Shown: positions 27,550 to 36,230, counted from the first letter of the stretch. The stretch is DNA of 64,000 bases from Methanobacterium formicicum DSM 3637 (GCF_000302455.1 NZ_AMPO01000002.1:1-64000); one strand, 5' to 3'. A program made the numbers and translations. Notes: generated by a model not told the origin, from the sequence alone.

Positions 27550-28689
27550 TTAATATTTATTATAAATTTTTTCAAGAATAGATAGCAACAATTCACGGTG
27601 AGATTCACATCTAATCAAGTTTAATTTTGTACTCACTGAATTTTTTGAAATAAAAACTTTAACAGGTATTATCTTTGAAAAAATCCCAATTAATAAATTT
27701 TTTGGTAAATAATTAAAAATCAAAATATTCTTTTCTTGAACAGCACAAAAATTATTCCACTCTTTTTCGTATTTAATTTGATCATTTAAATTTGATTTAT
27801 AATTCTCTATTTTTTCAATAAAGATTTTTTTTTCTTTATCTTCAAGTATTTTAACACCCCCCTCTTCTATGGACTGACGATATGGAATAAGATTTAATGA
27901 TTTTAATTTTTTGTTTTCTACATTAAAGTCCATAAGAACTGCGTAACCCTCGCACCAACCGGGTAATGGATTAATCTTGTCAAAAATAATATTTCCTAAG
28001 CTATAAATAATTGGTTTATCTTTATAGAATTCGTATGCCCCGGGAACATGAGGGTGATGACAAATAATTCCATCAACACCACAATCTATAAAATATTGGC
28101 AGACTTTTCTTAAACCCGGACGTGGATATTGGAAATATTCATTTCCGCCGTGTATTGTAACAAACACAAGATCAGAATCTTTCTGAGCTTTTTTAATTTG
28201 ATAAGTAGTATCAATGGGATCTAATGGTGCAGCACCAGCAGTTAAATTGTTGGCAATACAGAATTCGTGTTCTGCAACAGCAACTATTGCTATTTTGATA
28301 CCCTTTCTTTTGATAATAAGTGGTTTTTGTGCATCTTCAATATTCTTGCCAACACCAACATATTTCAAATTATATTTTTTGCATGATTTTATCGTTTCTA
28401 GAAGACCGCCCTCGCCATGATCATTTATATGGTTATTAGCCAAACCAATAACGTCGAATCCTGCTTGTGATAATGATTTTAAACACTTAGGATTGACTTT
28501 TATCACTGGACCACTTTTCAAAATAGGATTATTTACATTACACGCTGGTGCTTCTAAGTTTATGAATGATATGTCAGCTTTATTAATATCTTTAACAAGT
28601 TCTCCAAACACGTCTGAACCTTTCTTAATAACCATTTTTTCGAAACGTTTGATTGGGGCAAAATCACCACAAAATATCAATGAAACCAT
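27550..28689 (-). CDS. CapA/PgsA-like metallophosphoesterase-fold protein
   Basis: A 379-residue protein of the PGA_cap family (calcineurin-like fold), named for CapA of poly-gamma-glutamate capsule synthesis. Metal-binding motifs are visible in order: FCGDFAP at the start, FINLEAPAC, GLANNHINDHGEGG, TIHGGNEYFQYP and ICHHPHVPGAYEFY followed by IYSLGNIIFD. No signal peptide or membrane anchor is present, so it appears cytoplasmic, unlike classic CapA. CapB and CapC are absent, which argues against a polyglutamate capsule; pairing with the CapK-like gene suggests a modification of the glycan instead. It is divergent from the UDP-sugar dehydrogenase at 28998 across a 308-bp gap. Confidence 0.87.
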   Translation of the reverse strand: MVSLIFCGDFAPIKRFEKMVIKKGSDVFGELVKDINKADISFINLEAPACNVNNPILKSGPVIKVNPKCLKSLSQAGFDVIGLANNHINDHGEGGLLETIKSCKKYNLKYVGVGKNIEDAQKPLIIKRKGIKIAIVAVAEHEFCIANNLTAGAAPLDPIDTTYQIKKAQKDSDLVFVTIHGGNEYFQYPRPGLRKVCQYFIDCGVDGIICHHPHVPGAYEFYKDKPIIYSLGNIIFDKINPLPGWCEGYAVLMDFNVENKKLKSLNLIPYRQSIEEGGVKILEDKEKKIFIEKIENYKSNLNDQIKYEKEWNNFCAVQEKNILIFNYLPKNLLIGIFSKIIPVKVFISKNSVSTKLNLIRCESHRELLLSILEKIYNKY

Positions 28690-28997
28690 TTAATCACCTT
28701 ATTGTATTTTTTAAGTTAACTCATCATATCCATTAATAAGGATTTGCATTACTTGGGATTATGAATTTTAGGGAATTCTTTTATTTAATAATTATAATTC
28801 TTAAACTTGTTAATGGATGTATAGTTTTCGGGTTTAGAATAAACTTTAACATAAAAATATCAACACCCAATAATTTTATAGTCCCATTGAATCGAAAATA
28901 ATATTTAAATCAATCTTTAAAGTAAGTGTAGATGAATTTTAAAAAATAAAATTTGAATATATTATTTTGATTACAAAAATAAAAATTAGGTGCAGAA
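28690..28997. other. 308-bp divergent promoter region
   Basis: AT-rich DNA between the divergent capA-like and dehydrogenase genes. TATA-like runs occur around 28900-28915 (ATATTTAAAT) facing the + strand gene. No open reading frame, inverted repeat or RNA gene is evident. Confidence 0.4.
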
Positions 28998-30344
28998 ATG
29001 TATCAAAAAATATTAGAGAAGATTAAAAACAAGAAATCAACCATTTGTGTTGTGGGATTGGGCTATGTTGGCCTCCCAACAGCCATATTCTTTGCAGAAA
29101 ATGGTTTTAATGTAATTGGGGTAGATGTTAATGAGAAGAAACTTAACATGATAAATAAGGGGATTTCACCTTTAGGGGAGCTGGGTTTAGATGAAAGGCT
29201 CCTTAAAGTTGTTCAAGATAAAAAATTGGTCGCTAAATCAAACCTCACAGGTGCTACTCGAAAATCTAATATTATTTTACTTATTGTACCAACACCAGTA
29301 ACTTCATCCAAAGATCCTGACTTATCTTACATAATATCTGCTGGTAGAGATATTGTCAAAGGGCTGGATAGGGGCAAATTGGTTGTATTGGAATCAACTG
29401 TTTATCCGGGTGTAACTGAAGAAACTCTTCAACCTATTTTGGAATCTCAAGGACTTAAAGCGGGTGTAGATTTTGGGTTGGCATATTGTCCTGAACGTTA
29501 CAATCCTGGAGATGATGCACATTCTCTTGAGAAAGTAGCTCGTGTAATTGGAGGTATAACTCCAGAATGGGCTGACATTACTCATAAACTTTATCAATTC
29601 ATCATTGATGAAGAAATAACAGTTTTACGTAATATTAAAACTGCTGAAGCTGCTAAGGTTATTGAAAACACCCAGCGTGATTTGAATATTGCTTTGATGA
29701 ATGAACTGGCCATGATCTTTGAAAAGATTGGTATTGATGTTATGGAAGTTATTGAAGGTGCCAGTACCAAATGGAACTTCAACGCTTACTACCCTGGTGG
29801 TGGAGTAGGTGGACATTGTCTACCCGTAGATCCTTATTACTTGGTTAAAAAGGCTAAAGAACTGGGATATCACTCTAAAGTTATAGCTGCGGGTCGCACT
29901 ATCAATGATTACATGCCAAAGCATGTTTTTGGACTGGTAACTGATGCTCTTAATGATAATGAGCGACCAGTCAAAAATTCAAAAGTGGTTGTGTTAGGTT
30001 TATCCTATAAAGAGAATGTGGGTGATGCTCGTGAATCGCCATCTGCAGAGTTAATCCATGAACTCGAGCATAATCAAGCACAAATCACAATAGTGGACCC
30101 TTATATTCAAGAAACAGCAGTTTCCGGCATACTGGAAAGTGATGTATACACTGCACTAGAAGATGCTGATGCTATGGTGCTTATGACTGCTCACCATGAA
30201 TTCAGGGATATCGACTTTGAAAAAGTAAAAAATCTAATGAAAATCCCCATTATCATTGATGCCCGGCGAATATATAACCCTGAGAAATTAAGAAAAATGG
30301 GATTCTATTACAGTGGAGTTGGAGCAGTAAACAACTCCCATTAA
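28998..30344 (+). CDS. UDP-N-acetyl-sugar 6-dehydrogenase (WecC/WbpA family)
   Basis: A 448-residue nucleotide-sugar dehydrogenase that oxidises the C6 alcohol of a UDP-HexNAc to the uronic acid with two NAD. Motifs: VVGLGYVGLPTAIFFAENG (NAD loop), VVLESTVYPGVTEE, YCPERYNPGD, AEAAKVIENTQRDLNIALMN, and GGVGGHCLPVDPYYL, which holds the catalytic Cys. LGLSYKENVGDARESPS starts the C-terminal domain. The substrate could be UDP-GlcNAc (WbpA-like), feeding the WbpB-E-D-I set at 22-26 kb, or UDP-ManNAc (WecC). The complete set nearby favours the former. Its codon use is less AT-biased than the neighbouring GT genes, suggesting it belongs to the older, conserved part of the locus. Confidence 0.92.
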   Translation: MYQKILEKIKNKKSTICVVGLGYVGLPTAIFFAENGFNVIGVDVNEKKLNMINKGISPLGELGLDERLLKVVQDKKLVAKSNLTGATRKSNIILLIVPTPVTSSKDPDLSYIISAGRDIVKGLDRGKLVVLESTVYPGVTEETLQPILESQGLKAGVDFGLAYCPERYNPGDDAHSLEKVARVIGGITPEWADITHKLYQFIIDEEITVLRNIKTAEAAKVIENTQRDLNIALMNELAMIFEKIGIDVMEVIEGASTKWNFNAYYPGGGVGGHCLPVDPYYLVKKAKELGYHSKVIAAGRTINDYMPKHVFGLVTDALNDNERPVKNSKVVVLGLSYKENVGDARESPSAELIHELEHNQAQITIVDPYIQETAVSGILESDVYTALEDADAMVLMTAHHEFRDIDFEKVKNLMKIPIIIDARRIYNPEKLRKMGFYYSGVGAVNNSH

Positions 30345-30443
30345 TTCCTCATCAAATTTATTTTAAAATTTTAATATATACTTCTTAAAAATAGATTGGG
30401 GTATGAATTTTTTCGTGATTAGACATTATTGATGATTTTTTTA

Positions 30444-31376
30444 TCACTTTTTTGTTGCAAAAAATTTGATAACATTCTCCAGATCCTTTTTGAAATCATT
30501 ACTGGGACTGTATCCATGTGATGTTATTTTATCGATATCTGCCATGGAGTGTTTAACATCCCCTGATCGGGGGTCAGTGTATTCAGGGTTAACATCCACT
30601 TTTAATAGATCACCCATCATACCAGTTAGTTCATTAAGTGTGGTTCTTCTGCCGCATGCTACATTGTAAACTCCCTGCATATTTGTTTCACATGCTAGGA
30701 TATTTGCCTGAACCACATTCTTCACGTAAGTGAAATCCCGGCTCTGCTCCCCGTCACCAAATATAACCGGGGATTCTCCATTCATAATCGCTGTTATAAA
30801 TTTGGGAATGACTGCTGCGTAGTGGGAGTTAGGATCCTGCCTTGGTCCAAATACATTGAAGTAGCGCAGACAGACTGTATTCAATCCATAAATATCTTTG
30901 AAATTTTGGCAGTACAACTCACCAGTGGCTTTAGTAGTAGCATAAGGAGATTTGGGATTTAGTGGCATGGTTTCAACCTTTGGCAGTACTGGTGTGTCTC
31001 CATACACTGATGATGAAGATGCACAAACCACCTTCTTCACATCACAATCACGGGCTGCTATAAGAACCTTCAGGGTCCCTGTAACGTTTGCTTCATTGGA
31101 CCTTAATGGATCCCGCACACTCCTAGGAACACTGGGTAATGCTGCTTGGTGTAGTACATAATCTGCGCCCTCAAAGATTTCATGAAGATCAATGGCTGTT
31201 ATGTCTCCCATTATTAAGCTTATTTGGTCAAGATCGAAGTTTTCAATATTTTTATGTTTTCCTGTGGCCTCGTTATCCACTATGAAAACCTGATTATCCG
31301 GGTATAATTCTTCCACTATGTGGGATCCTATAAATCCCAGTCCACCAGTTACTACCACTTTTTTGTTTTTAATAAT
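30444..31376 (-). CDS. NAD-dependent sugar epimerase (GalE-like SDR), probable AUU start
   Basis: An extended SDR of about 310 residues, most like archaeal UDP-glucose/UDP-GlcNAc 4-epimerases. VVTGGLGFIGSHIVEEL is the NAD loop, SSSSVYGD carries the catalytic Ser, YATTKATGELY the Tyr-x3-Lys pair, and LRYFNVFGPRQDPNSHYAAV the substrate loop. The first normal start is GTG at 31358, but it sits 24 nt from the only SD and almost inside the NAD strand. GGAG at 31383-31386 is 6 nt before an in-frame ATT at 31376, giving an extra N-terminal IIKNKK that fits the family. I therefore place the start at that ATT. UDP-Gal made here would feed Glf at 16644. It is convergent with the dehydrogenase. Confidence 0.85.
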   Translation of the reverse strand: MIKNKKVVVTGGLGFIGSHIVEELYPDNQVFIVDNEATGKHKNIENFDLDQISLIMGDITAIDLHEIFEGADYVLHQAALPSVPRSVRDPLRSNEANVTGTLKVLIAARDCDVKKVVCASSSSVYGDTPVLPKVETMPLNPKSPYATTKATGELYCQNFKDIYGLNTVCLRYFNVFGPRQDPNSHYAAVIPKFITAIMNGESPVIFGDGEQSRDFTYVKNVVQANILACETNMQGVYNVACGRRTTLNELTGMMGDLLKVDVNPEYTDPRSGDVKHSMADIDKITSHGYSPSNDFKKDLENVIKFFATKK

Positions 31377-31857
31377 ACCAATCTCCGCTTTAATAAAATT
31401 TTAGTCAGTTTAAAACTTTTTAAATCTTCTTTCATTAAATTTATCGTTTATATTGTATTTATTAACTCAAAAAATGTTCAATATATCCAGAACTATGAGT
31501 TTAGTTTAATATGTATTGTAATTTATTTAATTAAATTCTTTTTTTGTATCGATAATTCTATTCTATTATTAGGGTATTGTTGTTCTTATCTGGTTGTTCT
31601 TATCTGGGACACATTTTCTTGGATAGAGTAAGTTGTAAGTCTAAAAATAAGTAGTAAATCTTAAGGGGTTTTTTAATTTTTTCCTCAAGCTTCAATTTGA
31701 GTATTCACATACCTAAAAATTGAATCAATGGATATAATAACACATTAAAAGTTCAAAAACCCTCTAATTCCACAAGTGTCATGATTTAAAGTCACATATT
31801 TATAATACTACCGACAAATTGTCATGGTAAATCTATTTATTAAATGGGAGGCTTTAT
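31377..31857. other. 481-bp AT-rich intergenic region
   Basis: Divergent spacer between the epimerase and the CPBP protease. It contains a short direct repeat TTGTTCTTATCTGG (twice, around 31578-31608) and a TATA-like ATTTATAATACT near 31796-31807, suitably placed for the + strand gene. Small open frames here (for example 31320-31631) show no protein-like composition and are not called. Confidence 0.4.
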
Positions 31858-32889
31858 TTGGAGAATCTAATCAACAGGGGACAGTTAAAAAAAGAATTAT
31901 ACACGTTCTTAGCCATCACTTTTATAGCAACCTATCTTCTTCAGTTTTATATTTATCATATTGCTGGTTACATACCCTCTCCACCATCACAGGTGTGGAG
32001 TACCACCCTGGCATTGAGCATGTTCATACCTGCAACCAGTGCCATTATTTGCATGATCTACTTTAAATCCCGGGCACTCACCAGAGAAGTTAAAATAGTA
32101 TTCACATTTTTCATCCTTTACGCAGTTCTATTTGCCTATGAAAACTACTGCGGACCAGTTATGGGGAGTGTGATGAATTTACCTGCTCTTTCAACCATCA
32201 TTGCAGTTGTTGGAATGATAACCGTAATCGTGCTGAACCTGAAAAAGAAGACTCGGGAAGGTCTGTCTGCTTCAAAACTATCCTTCGGTTGCAATCGTAA
32301 ATACTACCTTATTTTGCCATTGATCATTTTAGGTATACTTATCCTTGAATCGGTTATTCTCTTTTTAACTGGATCTGGTTTGCCTTTGGATGATTTTAAC
32401 ATTTATGAGTTTTTAATAACACTGGCATCCTACTTTGTCATTTATTTCTTTGCAGCATGGACCTTATATTTCGGGGAAGAATTTGGATGGCGGGTGTACC
32501 TTCAGGACAGGTTATTCCCACTTCTAGGTGGATATAAAGGTGTTCTGGTGCTGGGAATTATATGGGGCATCTGGCATTATCCCATGAATGCCATGGGATA
32601 CAACTTCCCCGGACAACCCATTCTGGGCAATGCCCTTATGACATTATTCACCATCATCTTTGGCATTATCTTAAGCTACGCAGTGCTGAAGACAGGGAGT
32701 GTTTGGATAGCTGTCATAATGCACCTGATCAATAATAAACTGGCAGCTGTTGTTGCAGTATACATTGCCTATTCCACTGATGCCCTGCTGGTTAATACCC
32801 TGAGCTGTGTGCTTCTGGGAATATTTGCACTGGTGCTTTTAAGATCTAAAGTGTGGAGGAAAGCTGGAAACCTTCCAGAAACCCCCTGA
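31858..32889 (+). CDS. CPBP-family intramembrane metalloprotease
   Basis: A 343-residue membrane protein with about eight hydrophobic segments. It carries the three CPBP (CAAX protease / bacteriocin-processing, Abi) motifs: EEFGWRVYLQDRL with the Glu-Glu-x3-Arg signature, GIIWGIWHYPMN with the second-motif His, and AVIMHLINNK with the third-motif His and Asn. This suggests an active glutamate-type intramembrane endopeptidase. The start is a TTG at 31858, preceded by GGGAGG at a 6-nt spacing, which decides it over other frames. It stands alone; substrates of archaeal members are unknown. G+C content is higher than in the glycan island, marking the island's right border. Confidence 0.88.
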   Translation: MENLINRGQLKKELYTFLAITFIATYLLQFYIYHIAGYIPSPPSQVWSTTLALSMFIPATSAIICMIYFKSRALTREVKIVFTFFILYAVLFAYENYCGPVMGSVMNLPALSTIIAVVGMITVIVLNLKKKTREGLSASKLSFGCNRKYYLILPLIILGILILESVILFLTGSGLPLDDFNIYEFLITLASYFVIYFFAAWTLYFGEEFGWRVYLQDRLFPLLGGYKGVLVLGIIWGIWHYPMNAMGYNFPGQPILGNALMTLFTIIFGIILSYAVLKTGSVWIAVIMHLINNKLAAVVAVYIAYSTDALLVNTLSCVLLGIFALVLLRSKVWRKAGNLPETP

Positions 32890-33002
32890 AAATCCAACAA
32901 TACTCCAGTATTTTAACATTATTTTTTTAAAAGGGGACACTAGTTTTTTTAAAAAAGAGAACATTATTTTAAAGGGACATAGATTAAAGAAATCACGGAG
33001 TG

Positions 33003-33707
33003 ATGCACATTTCCAAACAGAAATCACATGTAAAATCCAAGGTATCCCATTACACTAAAATAACCTTACTGGGAATAATTTTCATATTAATCGGGGTCTC
33101 AGGAATTATTCTCTTTATCCGGACCCTGGAATTACTCCAGGTATCCATACTGGCCTTACTGGCCATTGCAGGAGTGATCATATCTGAATATGGATGGTCT
33201 AAACGCAAGATTTGGAGTAAAGGGGCTAGGGGTGAGAAGATAGTGGCCCAAAAACTTAAAAAATTACCCAAAAAGTACACTGCTATTCGGGATGTTAAAA
33301 TACCAAACATGGGTGGTGACATTGACCACGTGGTGGTGGGACCCACTGGGATCTACGTTATTGAAACCAAAAACTACAAACCCACCTACATCCCTGATGA
33401 GGACTGCTGGTACCATACATCCGGCAGAGTATCCGATTTAAACCCGGCAAAGCAGGTGAAATTACAGGTCTCAAAGTTGAATAGTTATCTTGAACCCAAA
33501 ATGAGAAAAAAATCAGGTAAAGCAGTTATTTTCCCAGTAATATCTCCAATAAACCATAATTTAATCTTAAAAAATAAAATAAAGTCTTATGAAATCATTT
33601 ACCCTGAGAAACTGGTTCATCACATATCCCACCGGCGGAAAATTCTCAATTCCAGTGAGGTTAAGGAGATAATTAATATCTTAGCTGAGTATGGTAGTAT
33701 AAATTAG
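33003..33707 (+). CDS. Membrane-anchored NERD-domain protein
   Basis: About 234 residues. Two hydrophobic segments at residues 18-65 anchor the protein; the rest is a NERD (nuclease-related) domain. GARGEKIVAQKLKKLP begins it, MGGDIDHVVVGPTGIYVIETKNYK carries the D...ExK core typical of restriction-endonuclease-like folds (Asp in DIDH, Glu and Lys in ETKN). The ATG at 33003 is chosen; a GTG immediately before it would add one residue. The function of stand-alone NERD proteins is not established: nuclease activity is predicted from fold only. No partner is obvious; the HicBA pair follows after 100 nt. Confidence 0.85.
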   Translation: MHISKQKSHVKSKVSHYTKITLLGIIFILIGVSGIILFIRTLELLQVSILALLAIAGVIISEYGWSKRKIWSKGARGEKIVAQKLKKLPKKYTAIRDVKIPNMGGDIDHVVVGPTGIYVIETKNYKPTYIPDEDCWYHTSGRVSDLNPAKQVKLQVSKLNSYLEPKMRKKSGKAVIFPVISPINHNLILKNKIKSYEIIYPEKLVHHISHRRKILNSSEVKEIINILAEYGSIN

Positions 33708-33806
33708 ATAGGTTAATATAAATTATATCTGGTGGTATAAGTTAGGTAGGGCCTGTAAGATCTTTAAGTATATCTTTTTATGTATAAAAGGACATAACAT
33801 TTATTC

Positions 33807-34019
33807 ATGAAATACACTATAATCCTTGAAAAAGAAGAAGAAGGAGGTTACTCCGCTCAATGCTTGGAACTTCCAGGGGCAATAAGTCAGGGAGAGTCTA
33901 AGGAAGAAGCCATTGAAAATATAAAAGTGGCTATTGAACTTGTGTTAGAAACACTTGATCTGGAAACTAAAAGGTTAAGTAAAGTCAACGAGATCTCCAG
34001 GGTGGAATTGAGTGTCTAA
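33807..34019 (+). CDS. hicB: HicB-like antitoxin
   Basis: A 70-residue protein of the HicB / COG1598 family. KYTIILEKEEEGGYSAQCLELPGA is the usual partial RNase-H-like start, and GESKEEAIENIKVAIELVLE is the helical hairpin that follows. There is no C-terminal DNA-binding domain, as in short archaeal HicB proteins. It precedes HicA and overlaps it by 8 nt, so the order is antitoxin first. A TATA-like TTTTTATGTATAAAAG ends about 17 nt upstream. The antitoxin should bind and block the HicA mRNA interferase. Confidence 0.88.
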   Translation: MKYTIILEKEEEGGYSAQCLELPGAISQGESKEEAIENIKVAIELVLETLDLETKRLSKVNEISRVELSV

Positions 34020-34230
34020 GAAGCTGCCCACAGTTTCTGGTAGGCAAACCGTTAAAGCATTGGTAAAATTAGGATTTACAGTTAGAACTGGTAAAGGGGA
34101 CCATGTTGTTTTGCAAAAGGATCATCGTGTATTCTCGGTTCCTTTACATAAAACTCTTAAGAAAGGAACCTTGCGGAAAATACTTAAAATAGCTGATGTA
34201 ACTGTTGAAGATTTTAATGAAATGTTGTGA
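34012..34230 (+). CDS. hicA: HicA-like toxin (mRNA interferase)
   Basis: A 72-residue HicA (COG1724) with the double-stranded RNA-binding-like fold. LPTVSGRQTVKALVKLGFTV, then TGKGDHVVLQK with the catalytic His in the G-x-H-type strand, and HRVFSVPLHKTLKKGTLRKIL complete the family pattern. It begins at a GTG at 34012 within the end of hicB. Known HicA toxins cleave mRNA and stop growth until neutralised by HicB. A 16-bp tandem array starts 170 nt downstream. Confidence 0.9.
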   Translation: MSKKLPTVSGRQTVKALVKLGFTVRTGKGDHVVLQKDHRVFSVPLHKTLKKGTLRKILKIADVTVEDFNEML

Positions 34231-34400
34231 TTTACTTATTCATCTCAATTTGCTAAAATATTATTTTTATCTTGAGAATATTTTTTTTTAACTTTTTCAT
34301 GACTGATGGAGAAATTATTTAGTGGATAATGAAATAACCTAAATTTTTCCCAGATTTTAAATTATTGGGCTGCATTTTAATCAAAAAGACTTATCCGGAA

Positions 34401-34560
34401 ACAGTCTAATGTATGAACAGTCTAATGTATGAACAGTCTAATGTATGAATAGTCTAATGTATGAACAGTCTAATGTATGAACAGTCTAATGTATGAACAG
34501 TCTAATGTATGAACAGTCTAATGTATGAACAGTCTAATGTATGAACAGTCTAATGTATGA
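34401..34560. repeat. 16-bp tandem repeat, exactly 10 copies
   Basis: The unit ACAGTCTAATGTATGA is repeated head to tail ten times without spacers over exactly 160 bp. Only copy 4 differs (ATAG for ACAG at its start). The near-perfect identity indicates recent expansion. There are no unique spacers, so it is not a CRISPR array. Confidence 0.97.
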
Positions 34561-34572
34561 ATAAAAGGTCAT

Positions 34573-34616
34573 CATAGAAAACATAGCGATCATAGAAAAT
34601 TTCTATGTTTACTATG
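34573..34616. repeat. Nested inverted repeat after the tandem array
   Basis: CATAGAAA and TTTCTATG (34591-34607) form a stem with a single central base. Around it AAACATAG (34579-34586) pairs with CTATGTTT (34603-34610), and CATAG (34573-34577) with CTATG (34612-34616), allowing alternative hairpins. It lies between convergent hicA and the truncated dehydratase and might act in transcript ending, though no long T-run follows. Confidence 0.5.
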
Positions 34617-34689
34617 AATCATAATGTTCATATGATACACTTAGAAAAATAGAAGGAAAAAAGATCATCATTCTCTTTGAAAATCTTAT

Positions 34690-35256
34690 TCAAACCCTGT
34701 TTTCTTTTTTGTTAAAATATTCCAGCTGGTCATTAATAACATCACTGAGACTGCACTCGATCTTCCCACCAATCTTCTGGATCTTACGGTTATCACACAG
34801 TACCAGTGGAATCTCGGCTGGTCTGAACCTATCTGGATTAAATTCAATATTAATTGGTCTTGAGTCGGTGGTGACTTTAATACCCTTATCCTGGATGGTG
34901 TATTCCAGCTGGTCTTCCAGGATCATCTGGTCCACCCTGGTTTTATCGAATTTTACTCCGAAAAGGGGATCGTTATTCAATTGGGCAGGATTATCAATTG
35001 TTTTATCTGCATCACCATTAAGGGTTTCAATCCGGTTTACGTTCCATCCTGCCTTCTCCAGTCCTAGTAATATGTAACTTAAGACCGAGTTGCATCGCAT
35101 GGATCCCTGGTTGTAAACCTCACAGCTCTGGCCCCGGTCTGCCAGCACCTGGTATCCATGGATAATATCAGTTACATGGGACCAGTCCCGGCAGGCATTC
35201 AGGTTTCCAATAGTTATCCCGTCTGTTTCCTCGTATTTTATATGGAAAGATAACAT
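34690..35256 (-). pseudogene. C-terminal fragment of a GDP-mannose-dehydratase-like SDR
   Basis: 188 codons from the ATG at 35256; homologous-looking sequence continues in frame upstream to about 35335 (including SSRGVQFMLSF) before a stop codon. It matches the C-terminal half of extended SDR enzymes such as GDP-mannose 4,6-dehydratase: GITIGNLNACRDWSHVTDII is the conserved substrate-domain motif, and VYNQGSMRCNS follows. The whole N-terminal Rossmann domain, with the NAD loop and Tyr-x3-Lys, is missing. It is therefore very probably inactive, a remnant of a larger gene whose 5' part has been lost. A pair of 35-bp direct repeats lies at the break (35341-35420), suggesting the rearrangement site. 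No other copy is present in the window. Confidence 0.7.
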
Positions 35257-35340
35257 GAACTGGACACCTCTGGATGAGAAACAGATGAACTTTTGGTGTG
35301 TATCTGGAGTAAATGGTGTATTAAATACCTTATAATCTTA

Positions 35341-35420
35341 GTGAACTTAAAGTAACTTGTGTAAATAAATACACTTAATTAATGAGTGTACTTGAAGTAA
35401 CTTGTGTAAATAGATACACT
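35341..35420. repeat. Two 35-bp direct repeats, 45-bp period
   Basis: 35341-35375 and 35386-35420 are identical at 32 of 35 positions, separated by 10 bp. Each contains GTGTA-N6-TACAC, a small inverted repeat, so each copy could bind a dimer. They lie just beyond the 5' edge of the truncated SDR fragment, so they may be a recombination scar or an operator pair. Confidence 0.8.
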
Positions 35421-35579
35421 CAATCAGAGAATAGTGAATTGGTATTCAGTTCCAAGTAGATAAAATAAATATGATTGATTATCCTTAACAAAAATTATTT
35501 ACGCGTGTTAATTACTTGATTAAAATATATTTTTTGGGATGACCTCGTTGAATATTTATTAAACGAGTTTTAAAATATT

Positions 35580-36230
35580 TTATTCTGTGGGTTTAGTTTT
35601 AACATTGTCTTGTCCTCTGCTTGTCAGGTATCCTCCAAGAGCAGCTAAATATATGATGATGGGATATGCGACGAATCTTTCATTGCCTCCAATACCTAGA
35701 TATGCAATGAATGGATTAGCATCTCCAGAACCCAGGATAATTAGTAGTAGGACAAGTATAAAAGACATTAAACCCATTACTAAGGATACTATAATCATAG
35801 GGATATTCAAGTTTAGTCTGTAGCTGAATAGGGTTGCAAGACTTCCAAAGAGGAATGTTACCAGGGCAAAGAGTAAGTGTGTATTTCCAGTGTATTGTGG
35901 GAATAATCCAACGCCTATGGCACCTGCTGAAGAAATAGCAAGACAAACTGAGAAAATACGGGAACCGCCACTTTTGAGGATTAAATAGACTGTTGCAAGG
36001 CCTAAAATTCCGAAAAGTATAACGCTAACGTTAAAGATGATGGCTGATGGTTCTACTAGGGGTATGGATCCTCCAAGTGTGCTTAATGTGTTGTTTGCAA
36101 TACTATACCCTGGAAACTGTGTTTCCGCTAGGTTAACTGCTAAAAGATACTGTAAAGCGCTTATGAATAATATAATTCCTGCAATTTTATAATATCCTGT
36201 TTCTTGTTTGTTTTCATTTTGAACATTCAT
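35580..36230 (-). CDS. DUF998-like membrane protein
   Basis: About 216 residues with six hydrophobic segments. The pattern YKIAGIILFISALQYLLAV, PGYSIANNTLSTLGGS near residue 40, FGILGLATVYLIL and a short loop with GLFPQYTGNTH matches the DUF998 family of small polytopic proteins widespread in archaea and bacteria, whose function is unknown. The ATG at 36230 is preferred because AAGGTG lies six nt before it; a GTG at 36239 would add three residues. It is monocistronic with spacers on both sides. Confidence 0.8.
   Translation of the reverse strand: MNVQNENKQETGYYKIAGIILFISALQYLLAVNLAETQFPGYSIANNTLSTLGGSIPLVEPSAIIFNVSVILFGILGLATVYLILKSGGSRIFSVCLAISSAGAIGVGLFPQYTGNTHLLFALVTFLFGSLATLFSYRLNLNIPMIIVSLVMGLMSFILVLLLIILGSGDANPFIAYLGIGGNERFVAYPIIIYLAALGGYLTSRGQDNVKTKPTE

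Noticed and set aside
27550..28689. Poly-gamma-glutamate capsule synthesis
   Set aside because: The CapA-like protein lacks an export signal and CapB/CapC partners are absent.
31320..31631. 103-codon open frame on the + strand
   Set aside because: It overlaps the epimerase start and the spacer and has no protein-like pattern or SD.
34401..34560. CRISPR array
   Set aside because: The 16-bp units abut with no unique spacers and no cas gene is present; it is a simple tandem repeat.
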